Shown here: positions 1 through 7,287 of the stretch, piece by piece
How positions within the stretch are numbered: the first letter of the stretch is position 1
Layout: the number at the start of each line of letters is the position of its first letter
Assembly: GCA_934462775.1 (NCBI GenBank)
Contig: CAKSIR010000068.1
Location: 1-12,042, forward strand
Length of the DNA: 12,042 nt
Source: an uncultured Ruminiclostridium sp.
Lineage (GTDB): Bacteria; Bacillota; Clostridia; Oscillospirales; Ruminococcaceae
Reading direction: 5' to 3'
Notes under the pieces: model-generated
The model's input: the letters and a program-made list of their open reading frames with translations, nothing else
Database searches by the model: none
What the model was told of the DNA's origin: nothing
Translations under genes and position numbers: made by a program

Positions 1-49
1 GCATAATCCTCGAAAAAGGTGCCGGTGGCACGTTTTTCGACGCACTGAA
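1..49. repeat. Right end of an intergenic repeat element (copy 1, cut by the window edge)
   Basis: The first 49 bases match 11839-11887 in the same orientation with only three differences (positions 5, 19 and 31). The match runs to base 1, so this copy probably continues left of the window. It holds a hairpin, 10-23 pairing with 27-40, around a GGT loop, with one G-G mismatch (18/32). The core GTGCC-GGT-GGCAC is flanked by A5 and T5 runs, so it could act as an intrinsic terminator on either strand. Two of the three differences from copy 2 are a compensatory pair (19/31: G-C here, T-A in copy 2), which suggests the stem is maintained. No coding potential is seen. Confidence 0.8.
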
Positions 50-76
50 CAGTCAGGAGTGACCCTGACTGTTTTT
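48..76. terminator. Intrinsic terminator hairpin beyond pulA
   Basis: A perfect 10-bp stem (48-57 with 64-73) encloses a 6-nt loop. On the plus strand the stem runs into T5 then ACATTT, a good terminator for a plus-strand gene arriving from the left. On the minus strand it starts 2 nt after the pulA stop, with only a weak T tail, but the adjacent 10-40 hairpin with its T5 run would back it up. It is best read as a bidirectional terminator closing the operon. Confidence 0.75.
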
Positions 77-1973
77 ACATTTCCGCCAGCACAATACTGT
101 GCGGATTTATTGTTATAGTTTCATCAACAGTGTAAAGCGGCTTCAATTCGGCTTTTCTGCCGTCAGCATAAATCTTTGCTGTGCCGCCTGTATCATAGCT
201 GATTTTTTTATCCGTTGGATTTATGCAGAAAATCAGATTATCAATGTGAACCGTTAATCCGCCTTTGCAATCCTCGTACTTTATCTTTTCACGAATTTCA
301 TCGGCGTTCCTCATTCTCAGCTGCGGAAAATGCTTTCTGAGCGCAATCAATCCTTTATAATAATTGACAATGCTTCGGTTAATGGTAATATCGTTCCATT
401 TAAGGCTGTTCACGCTGTCGGGGGAATTGTAGCTGTCATGAACGAAGCCGCCGTTTTCGTCGGGCTTGCTGCGCAGGAACTCCTGCCCTGCCTGGATAAA
501 CGGGATACCCTGCGAAAAGAAAACCAGCGCTGCCGCCATTTTGTCTGCAGCGATTATTCTTTCCTCAGGCTCGTCCGGCATTGAGCATTTCAGCTTATCA
601 TAAAGCGTCAGATTGTCATGGGCTTCAACATAATTTACCGCCTGCTGAGGTTTATCCGTCCAGCACAGGCTGTCGTCCCTGTCAACATCACAGCGATATA
701 TTCCGCCGGAAATTACCGATTTCATAAGCTCGGTCTGCTTTTTTCCGCTTTTTCCGTTTACATATCCGCATTCCTGTTCGTAAAAAACAGAGCCTTTTAC
801 GCCATCTCTGAAATCATCGGAAAACATGGCGAACTGCGGCAGCTTTCTCGCCTCCGACTTCATGGCGCGCAGGCTTTCGTCAAGAGGAGAATCCTCGCCT
901 GTCCAGCCCTCGCCGTACAGAATTATCGACGGATTTATTTTTCTTAACGCTTCTGCGCAGCGATTAAGGGTTTTAATATCAAGCAGTCCCATAAGGTCGA
1001 AGCGGAAACCGTCAAGCTTGTATTCCTCCGCAAGGTAGCACAGGCTGTCATAGATGAACTTGCCTGCCATTTCCCGCTCGCTTGCAAATTCATTTCCGCA
1101 GGCAGAGCCGTCAGAAACCGAACCATCGCTGTTGTGCCGATAATAATAATCGGGATACGTCTTTGTAAACGGAGAATTTTCCATGCTGTATGTGTGGTTG
1201 TAAACCACGTCCATAATAACTCCCACGCCTTTTTTGTGCGCCGCCAGAATAAGCTCTTTAAACTCCTTTATGCGGCATATGCCGTCGTTCGGGTCGGTGG
1301 AGTAGCTGCCCTCGGGCAAATTGTAGTTAAGCGGGTCATAGCCCCAGTTAAAGCCCGCATTCGGGTCGGATTCGTCCACCGTCTGATAGTCAAAAACAGG
1401 CAGCAGGTGAATATGGGTAACGCCCAAATCCGCAATATAATCAAGTCCAATGCTGTCGCAGAATTTGTTTGTAACTCCGCTTTCTGTGAACGCCTTAAAC
1501 TTGCCTCTGAACTTGAAATTTCCGCTTTCATCGGAAGAAAAATCGCGGACGTGAAGCTCGTAAATAACAGCATCGGTGTAGTCCTCAAGCGTTACGGGCG
1601 CCGCTTTTCCCCAGCCGTCCGGATTTGTTTCCTGCAAATCAACAACCATGCCGCGAACGCCGTTCGCTCCTGCCGTCCTTGCATAAATGTCAATGGTTTC
1701 ACGAGTCACGCTGCCGAAGGTTATGCTGTATGTGTAGAAAGTGCCGTGCAGATTTCCCTTGACGGCTGCGCTCCAAACACCGTCGTTTTTCTTCATTGCC
1801 ACAGAGGAATAAGGAGATGGCGATTCAGCGCTGCGGTACAGCTTCAGCTGAATTTTATCGGCCGTTGGCGACCATACGCGAAACTCCGTTGATTCACGGG
1901 TATAAATCGCGCCAAGCTTCCCGCTGTAAGCAAATTTTCTGTCAATTTCATCAAAATCAGGTAGTTTCTTCAT
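75..1973 (-). CDS. pulA: Type I pullulanase, cytoplasmic debranching enzyme (GH13)
   Basis: Hydrolyses alpha-1,6 branches of imported branched maltodextrins or glycogen fragments, feeding linear glucans to MalQ. The 632-aa protein has an N-terminal CBM48-like beta domain (about 20-110), then a GH13 barrel. Visible motifs are NWGYDP (209-214), the type I pullulanase signature; DVVYNHT (255-261); GFRFDLMG with the predicted nucleophile Asp326; YGEGW with the acid/base Glu355; and AHDN with the transition-state Asp453. No signal peptide is seen, so it should be intracellular. It is somewhat shorter than the roughly 700-aa Bacillus enzymes and has no extra carbohydrate-binding or surface domains. 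The ATG is supported by AAAGGA about 10 nt upstream. It is the last gene of the operon, 21 nt after the amylase stop. Family assignment is firm; the physiological substrate is inferred. Confidence 0.95.
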   Translation of the reverse strand: MKKLPDFDEIDRKFAYSGKLGAIYTRESTEFRVWSPTADKIQLKLYRSAESPSPYSSVAMKKNDGVWSAAVKGNLHGTFYTYSITFGSVTRETIDIYARTAGANGVRGMVVDLQETNPDGWGKAAPVTLEDYTDAVIYELHVRDFSSDESGNFKFRGKFKAFTESGVTNKFCDSIGLDYIADLGVTHIHLLPVFDYQTVDESDPNAGFNWGYDPLNYNLPEGSYSTDPNDGICRIKEFKELILAAHKKGVGVIMDVVYNHTYSMENSPFTKTYPDYYYRHNSDGSVSDGSACGNEFASEREMAGKFIYDSLCYLAEEYKLDGFRFDLMGLLDIKTLNRCAEALRKINPSIILYGEGWTGEDSPLDESLRAMKSEARKLPQFAMFSDDFRDGVKGSVFYEQECGYVNGKSGKKQTELMKSVISGGIYRCDVDRDDSLCWTDKPQQAVNYVEAHDNLTLYDKLKCSMPDEPEERIIAADKMAAALVFFSQGIPFIQAGQEFLRSKPDENGGFVHDSYNSPDSVNSLKWNDITINRSIVNYYKGLIALRKHFPQLRMRNADEIREKIKYEDCKGGLTVHIDNLIFCINPTDKKISYDTGGTAKIYADGRKAELKPLYTVDETITINPHSIVLAEM

Positions 1974-1994
1974 GAATCGGCTGTCCTTTCTGAT

Positions 1995-3647
1995 TTATTT
2001 GGCAACTAAAAACGCAATACTGTACGGCGGCATTACAAGGCTTTCGCCAAGAGTTACTTCCTGCTCCGAATCCACCGTAAGATAGCCTCTTATCTGCGAA
2101 TTTTCAAGATCAAGAAGCTCGTCGGAAATGCTCTTTTCTTCGTCAGAGTAGTTATATACTATAACTATACTGTCATCATCAAAAGTGCGGCGAACGGCGG
2201 CAATATCCTGTCCGGTAATGTTTATTACTTCTGTTTTTCCTCTGGCGATACATGGATTTTCGTTTCGGATTCGAAGCGCGCGCTTGTAATAATTCAACAG
2301 CGAATTTTCATCGGCAAGCTGGGCTTCAACGCTTTCAAAGCGGTTTTCCTGCCGTTCCATATTAGGAGGTCCGTAGGTAAGTCCGCTGCCGCTTTCGTCC
2401 CATATCATCGGCGCGCGTTTATTTTCGTCACGTCCGCTGCCGCTTAATCCGATTTCATCTCCGTAGTATACAAACGGCGAGCCTGACATTGTAAGCAGCA
2501 AGCCTGCCGCAGCTTTCATCTTGGTTAAATCGTAACGCAAAATGCCTGCTGCGCGGTTAGTATCATGGTTGCCGATAAACGGAGCGTCAATAGCCGTATC
2601 GCTGAACGAAGCAAGCTTTGTTTCCACGATAGTCATCGCCTGAGCAAATGATTTCACGGAGTTATCTGCTCCCGAAGCATTCATCGTTTTAGCGATTTTG
2701 CCGTCCTCCTGAGCCATTGTAAATCCGAAAACGCTGTCTATTCCCGACTGATAATACTTTGTGTAGGCGGTAAAGCTTTCCCACACCTCTCCAACAACAT
2801 AGCAGTCGGGATCAACCGACTTACAATAATCCATAAACCAGCTAAGAACCTTAATGTTTTTCTCAGGGCTGCCGCTGAAATATTCCTTTACCGCGTCAAG
2901 CCTGAAGCCTCCGACGCCCTTGTCCAGCCAGAACTTTGCAATCTTTTCAAACTCTTTCCGCACATTCGGATTGTCCAGATTCAGCTCGGGCATATCGTCC
3001 GAAAAAACCGCCTCGAAATAATGGCTGCCGGTCTGATAATAGCTGCCGTTTACAGGCTTTTCGTCAGTGAAGAAATAGTAATCGACATACGGGTTATGGT
3101 CGGGGCAAAGAGGGTCGCTCAAGCAATCCTCGTCCTTTGCCGCACCGCAGGGCTGCTGCCGCAGACTTTGCGCCGCCGAAGCAAACCACTCCTGCTCTTT
3201 CGAGGTGTGATTCATTACAAGGTCGATTATCAGCTTTATTCCACGCTTATCGCACTCGCTGACAAGACTTTCAAAATCAGCCATTGTACCGTACTGCGGG
3301 TCAATATCGTAATAATCCTTTACGTTGTATTTGTGATAGGACGGCGACGGCATTATTGGCATCAGCCATATTCCGTTGAATCCCATGTCGGCAATATAAT
3401 CAAGCTTTGACGTTACGCCGTTAAGATCCCCTATTCCGTCCCCGTCGCTGTCGCAAAAGGAGTACACGAAAATCTCATAGTAGTTGCGGTAATTGTCGTC
3501 AATGACATTCAGCTCATGATTGTATTCATATTTCGCAGCATTGTTTTCTGCGTTTTCCTGTGCATTTCCGCATCCCGATAAAAGAACAGCCGCCGCTGTT
3601 AAGGCGGTGACTGCTTTTGAAAAGGCGGAAAAGAACGTCTTTTTCAT
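1995..3647 (-). CDS. Lipoprotein alpha-amylase (GH13), extracellular
   Basis: Predicted to cut alpha-1,4 bonds of starch or glycogen outside the cell, making maltodextrins for the transporter of the same operon. The 550-aa protein starts with a lipoprotein signal (lipobox L-S-G-C, lipidated Cys26), followed by an Asn/Ala/Glu-rich spacer. The GH13 barrel follows: a calcium-loop-like DSDGDGIGDLNG (66-77), DLVMNHT (142-148), GFRLDAV with the nucleophile Asp251, VVGEVW with the acid/base Glu287, and NHDTNR with Asp362. A C-terminal beta domain ends the protein. An insertion after the DLVMNHT strand contains Cys167, Cys175 and Cys181, unusual for this region. The start is supported by GGAAGG just upstream; the gap to lacI1 is 22 nt. 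An oligo-1,6-glucosidase or neopullulanase activity cannot be excluded from sequence alone. Confidence 0.92.
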   Translation of the reverse strand: MKKTFFSAFSKAVTALTAAAVLLSGCGNAQENAENNAAKYEYNHELNVIDDNYRNYYEIFVYSFCDSDGDGIGDLNGVTSKLDYIADMGFNGIWLMPIMPSPSYHKYNVKDYYDIDPQYGTMADFESLVSECDKRGIKLIIDLVMNHTSKEQEWFASAAQSLRQQPCGAAKDEDCLSDPLCPDHNPYVDYYFFTDEKPVNGSYYQTGSHYFEAVFSDDMPELNLDNPNVRKEFEKIAKFWLDKGVGGFRLDAVKEYFSGSPEKNIKVLSWFMDYCKSVDPDCYVVGEVWESFTAYTKYYQSGIDSVFGFTMAQEDGKIAKTMNASGADNSVKSFAQAMTIVETKLASFSDTAIDAPFIGNHDTNRAAGILRYDLTKMKAAAGLLLTMSGSPFVYYGDEIGLSGSGRDENKRAPMIWDESGSGLTYGPPNMERQENRFESVEAQLADENSLLNYYKRALRIRNENPCIARGKTEVINITGQDIAAVRRTFDDDSIVIVYNYSDEEKSISDELLDLENSQIRGYLTVDSEQEVTLGESLVMPPYSIAFLVAK

Positions 3648-3669
3648 GTGACCTTCCTTTCGTTAAGGA

Positions 3670-4692
3670 CTATTCCTCAGGCAGTTTTCTTATGCAAATT
3701 TCCTTGACGGATTCCCTTTCAATAAGCTCCGGTCTGAGCATTACCGACTGAACACGGATTCCGCTGTTCATCTGCTGAAGCATGAAAAATGCCGTTTTAC
3801 CTATATGTATTCTGTTCTGATAAAGAGTTGTAATAGACGGCTGCGAATACTCGGAGAGCGGCAGATTGTCATAGCCTGTTACGCTTATGTCATCGGGAAC
3901 GCTATATCCTGCTTTGATAAGCTCTTTTACCGCCGTGCAGGCAATAAGATCGCTTACGCAAACAACTGCTGTAACTCCCGTTTCAGCGATTTCAAGTATG
4001 CGCTTTTTGGTTCCCTTGCCCGAAAAATATCCGTATTTGACCGCATTTGGATTTTCCTCAAGTCCAAGCTGCCTGAGCGTCTGCGAATAAGCGTCCTTAC
4101 GCTCAATCGTAACAATGCTGTCAGACTCGCCGCCAAGAAAACCGATTTTATTATGCCCCTTTGCGTAAAGATAACGGACAACCTGCTTTATACCGTCTGC
4201 GCTGTCGCAGCCAACTCTTGCAACCATAGGACACTCAACATTGTTGTCAAGAACGACCATAGGAATGTTCAGCTCCTTGATATGCTCAACGAAAACAGAG
4301 TGAGGCTTGAAGCCAAGGAATACGCTTCCTTCATAGCTGCGTCCCGACATGATGGAGTAGTATCTGCCGCTTTTCAGCTCTTCATCGTTGATAGCGACAA
4401 CGTTGACGCCGATTCCGTGTTCGGCTGCGGCTGCCTGTATGCCCAAAATTATCTCATAGCCGAACTGATCTACCTTATCGTAGTGGATACCGTAAATAAA
4501 AATCACAATGTTCTTGGAGTAAACAGCCTTTGCAGTCTTTGCATGATAGCCCATTTCACTTGCACAGGAGAGGATGCGCTCCCTCGTTTTTTCATTTATG
4601 TCGGTAGCTCCCGAAAGCGCCTTTGACACGGTGCTTTTGGATATGCCAAGCTTATTAGCTACGTCCTGAATGGTAACGTTTTTTCCTGCCAT
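3670..4692 (-). CDS. LacI-family transcriptional regulator inside the mal operon (lacI1)
   Basis: A 340-aa DNA-binding regulator, probably a maltodextrin-responsive repressor of the operon it sits in. The N-terminal helix-turn-helix is clear (about 6-25, with the recognition-helix core SKSTVSKAL). A periplasmic-binding-protein-like effector domain follows (about 60-330, including the GYDNLPLSEYSQPSITT block typical of the family). The hinge (49-58) is atypical: the usual Y-x-P-N-x-x-A-R-x-L pattern is replaced by YHAKTAKAVY. An AGGAGAGAG ribosome site precedes the ATG. It lies 23 nt after malG and 22 nt before the amylase gene, so it is co-transcribed with its likely targets, which would give negative feedback. 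Its operator is not proven; the TTTCGAAA palindromes around the malE start site are candidates. Confidence 0.9.
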   Translation of the reverse strand: MAGKNVTIQDVANKLGISKSTVSKALSGATDINEKTRERILSCASEMGYHAKTAKAVYSKNIVIFIYGIHYDKVDQFGYEIILGIQAAAAEHGIGVNVVAINDEELKSGRYYSIMSGRSYEGSVFLGFKPHSVFVEHIKELNIPMVVLDNNVECPMVARVGCDSADGIKQVVRYLYAKGHNKIGFLGGESDSIVTIERKDAYSQTLRQLGLEENPNAVKYGYFSGKGTKKRILEIAETGVTAVVCVSDLIACTAVKELIKAGYSVPDDISVTGYDNLPLSEYSQPSITTLYQNRIHIGKTAFFMLQQMNSGIRVQSVMLRPELIERESVKEICIRKLPEE

Positions 4693-4715
4693 TTCTCTCT
4701 CCTGTGCAATAATTA

Positions 4716-5597
4716 TTAGCCCTTTACAGCGCCGCCTGTTACGCCCTCAACATAATATTTCTGCATTACAATGAACAGTGCGCCGATCGGAATTGAAACC
4801 AGCACGGCAGCTGCCGCAAACTGCGTATAATATGTGCCGATAAACTCTCGTTCCAGCATTTTGAACATACCCAAAGCGACTGTATAGCTGTCATAGTTGG
4901 AGCCGCATATCATACTCGGGAAAATATAGTCGACCCATGGAGCCATAAACGTTGTAAGAACCGTATAGACGATAATCGGCTTGGAAAGAGGAATTGTGAT
5001 TTTGAAGAATACCTGCGACCTGGTCGCACCGTCAAGATAAGCGGATTCGTCAAGGGATTTCGGTATTGTATCAAAGAAGCCTTTTGCAATGTAATAAGTA
5101 AGTCCCGAACCCGAAATGTACACAAGAGTAAGGCATACAAGCGGGCTGTCTGTAAGACCTATTCCCTTTAAGATGTAGTAAATCGCAATCATTGACATAA
5201 AGCCCGGGAACATTCCGAGAATAAGCGCAACGTTCATCATAGGCTTGCGCATTTTAAATCTCAGACGGCTGAGCGCGTATGATACCGCAAGCACAATAAG
5301 AGTTGAACCAACGCATGAAATTACCGCAATGATAAATGTATTGAAAAACCACTGTGTGAATTTAAACTGCTGATCCTGAAAAATCAGGTTTGCATAGTTA
5401 TCAAGAGTGAAGCCCTTTGGCCAAAAGTAGCCTGTGTACGAGCCCGGCTCTGCGCGGAAGGAGGTGAGGATAATCCAGCAAAGCGGAAGTATCCACATAA
5501 TTCCCAGAACAAGCAGAACAATCTGTATAACAACGTTTATTGTTCTCTGTCTTTTATGATATGAGTGTGAGAATTCTCTGTTTAATTTCTTAGCCAT
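4716..5597 (-). CDS. malG: Maltodextrin ABC transporter permease MalG
   Basis: Inner-membrane half of the maltodextrin importer, pairing with MalF. The protein has 293 aa, the normal size for the family, with about six membrane segments. The cytoplasmic EAA loop, which docks on the ATPase, is at 184-203 (E-S-A-Y-L-D-G-A ... I-T-I-P), with Ser where many members have Ala. The C terminus YYVEGVTGGAVKG matches the usual end of MalG-type permeases. The ATG overlaps the malF stop by one base (TAATG), so translation is probably coupled. The ATPase partner is not encoded in the window. Confidence 0.95.
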   Translation of the reverse strand: MAKKLNREFSHSYHKRQRTINVVIQIVLLVLGIMWILPLCWIILTSFRAEPGSYTGYFWPKGFTLDNYANLIFQDQQFKFTQWFFNTFIIAVISCVGSTLIVLAVSYALSRLRFKMRKPMMNVALILGMFPGFMSMIAIYYILKGIGLTDSPLVCLTLVYISGSGLTYYIAKGFFDTIPKSLDESAYLDGATRSQVFFKITIPLSKPIIVYTVLTTFMAPWVDYIFPSMICGSNYDSYTVALGMFKMLEREFIGTYYTQFAAAAVLVSIPIGALFIVMQKYYVEGVTGGAVKG

Positions 5598-7093
5598 TAC
5601 TGGAACGCCTCCTCGTTCTTATATGAACCCGATCTGCGGAACGTTATAAGCGAAAGCAGCGAGCAGATTACGAATACGAAGATACCGATTGTAGCGGCGT
5701 AGCTGTAATCTCGTGAGTTTACAGTCAGCTTGTACAGCCATGTAACAAGCAGGTCGGTTTTACCTGCCTGGTAGTATTCGAGGGTTGCGGGAGTACCGCC
5801 TGTAAGGAAGTAAATTACGTTGAAGTTGTTGATGTTGCCGACTAACTGTGTAATAAGGTACGGAGTAGTTACAAACAGAACATACGGCATTGTAATCTTT
5901 CTGAACATCAGGAACGGCGAAGCGCCGTCAATTTTCGCCGCCTCGTAAAGATCGGCAGGAATGTTCATGAGAATACCGGATACGATAAGCATTGTGTACG
6001 GAATACCGATCCACAGGTCAACCACAACAACGGTCGCTCTCGCCCATGTCGGGTCGGTAAGGAACGGCAGAGGGCTGTTTATCCAGCCAAGCTCCATAAG
6101 CAGCACGTTTAACGGGCCCGCTTCGGCAAGCACGTTTTTCATAACCAGCAGAGATACGAACTGCGGAACCGCAATTGCCAGAACGAAAAGCGTTCTGTAA
6201 AACGACTTAAAGCGGATTCCCTTCTTATTTATAAGGAGGGCAAGAACGATACCTAACAGGTAGTTAAGGAACGTCGCCAAAACTGCCCACACAAGTGTCC
6301 AGCCAAGTACGGGCCAGAATGTATTGCCGATAAGGGAGTCGCTGCCGATAACGGTTTTGAAGTTGTCAAGCCCTATCCATGTAAACAGGTTTGCAGGAAC
6401 CTGATGATCCTTATCGTAATTGGTAAACGCCAGAGAAATCATGTAAACAAGCGGGATAATCGTAAATACCACAACGCCTGATACAGGAATGAAAAGCAGC
6501 GTCTTATGGAATTTGCCGTCAAGAAGCGCTTTGACATCGTCAAAAAATCCGGGAAGCTTTTTTCCATTCTTTTTAAGATTTTCGCTTTCTACCGACGACT
6601 TAATGTTCTGAATCCACAGGAACAGGAACACGACCGTTGCAAATACTGTAAGTATGCCGTAAAGCAGGATAAGCATGGAGTTGTCGCCGTTTTCGCGCAT
6701 TACGTCGATGCCCAGTGATTCGTCAAAGTACCAGCCGCGCTGAACGGTACCCAGAGTTTTAAGACCTGCAAGCAGGCTGAAGCCGGAATCGATCATGAAG
6801 CCGATGTAGGCTACCTCAACTGCAAGGAACATAAGTCCCTTTACAATCTGACCGCGGAAAAGGTTTCCGGCACCCATTATAACATAAGAAAGCTTAGTTA
6901 GCAATCCGCTGTGAACAAAAGTGCCGAAAAACCATGCAATTCCGTTCCCGATTGCTTTAAAAAATCTGCCCAATGCGTTCGGGATATTTTTAAAAAAGTT
7001 TACAAAACCTTTTCCGAACGCTACAAAAAAGCTCATTATCTTGACAAGGACTTTTTTATACCACGGCAGAGCGTAGAAATCCAATGATGTCAT
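5597..7093 (-). CDS. malF: Maltodextrin ABC transporter permease MalF, with long N-terminal region
   Basis: Second membrane subunit of the importer. I place the start at the ATG at 7093-7091 because a near-perfect GAGGAGGT ribosome site (7109-7102) lies 8 nt upstream. An in-frame TTG at 7162 would add 23 basic residues but lies inside an intercistronic hairpin, so it is unlikely. From the chosen start the protein has 498 aa, close to enteric MalF and longer than common 290-aa sugar permeases. An amphipathic, aromatic-rich N-terminal part (about 10-65) and extra membrane segments (about 87-108 and 139-161) precede the permease core (about 198-485). The EAA motif is at 384-403 (EAAKIDGA ... ITMP). 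The stop overlaps the malG start. Confidence 0.93.
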   Translation of the reverse strand: MTSLDFYALPWYKKVLVKIMSFFVAFGKGFVNFFKNIPNALGRFFKAIGNGIAWFFGTFVHSGLLTKLSYVIMGAGNLFRGQIVKGLMFLAVEVAYIGFMIDSGFSLLAGLKTLGTVQRGWYFDESLGIDVMRENGDNSMLILLYGILTVFATVVFLFLWIQNIKSSVESENLKKNGKKLPGFFDDVKALLDGKFHKTLLFIPVSGVVVFTIIPLVYMISLAFTNYDKDHQVPANLFTWIGLDNFKTVIGSDSLIGNTFWPVLGWTLVWAVLATFLNYLLGIVLALLINKKGIRFKSFYRTLFVLAIAVPQFVSLLVMKNVLAEAGPLNVLLMELGWINSPLPFLTDPTWARATVVVVDLWIGIPYTMLIVSGILMNIPADLYEAAKIDGASPFLMFRKITMPYVLFVTTPYLITQLVGNINNFNVIYFLTGGTPATLEYYQAGKTDLLVTWLYKLTVNSRDYSYAATIGIFVFVICSLLSLITFRRSGSYKNEEAFQ

Positions 7094-7145
7094 CGCTTTG
7101 TACCTCCTCATAGAGCATTTTGAGTTTTTTCGCTTTAAGTGACGT

Positions 7146-7198
7146 GCTTTGTGCAGTTTCAATACAGCTTTGCAAGCAGCATTGAAACTGCATAAAGC
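7146..7198. promoter_or_regulatory. Long intercistronic hairpin between malE and malF
   Basis: Arms 7146-7163 and 7181-7198 pair over 18 positions with a single mismatch (7151/7193). The inner 12 bp (7152-7163 with 7181-7192) are perfect, and the loop contains a small GCTT/AAGC stem. No T run follows on the minus strand, so it is not a classical terminator. A role as an mRNA processing site or 3'-end stabiliser for malE is inferred. Confidence 0.6.
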
Positions 7199-7213
7199 TT
7201 TGCTCCATATCTA

Positions 7214-7235
7214 TGGGCGGCAGTCGCGCCGCCCA
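7214..7235. promoter_or_regulatory. GC-rich hairpin after malE
   Basis: A perfect 8-bp stem, TGGGCGGC with GCCGCCCA, closes on a 6-nt loop AGTCGC, about 50 nt beyond the malE stop. There is no T tract on the minus strand, so full termination is not expected. Its GC content stands out from the AT-rich surroundings. It probably blocks 3' exonucleases and keeps malE message more abundant than malFG message (inference). Confidence 0.6.
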
Positions 7236-7287
7236 CATTACGGAACATGAGAATATATAGGAATGAAGAAAGTAATGAAAAATCTAA

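Noticed and set aside
1134..1892. Long plus-strand open frame (252 codons) opposite pulA
   Set aside because: It is antisense to a clear pullulanase with intact motifs, has no recognisable domain, and mirrors the codon pattern of the real gene.
3805..4626. Plus-strand open frame (273 codons) opposite lacI1
   Set aside because: A shadow of the LacI gene; it lacks family features and a convincing ribosome site.
4672..4682. AACGTT at the start of lacI1 as another operator
   Set aside because: The bases simply encode Asn-Val-Thr at the protein start and have no flanking symmetry.
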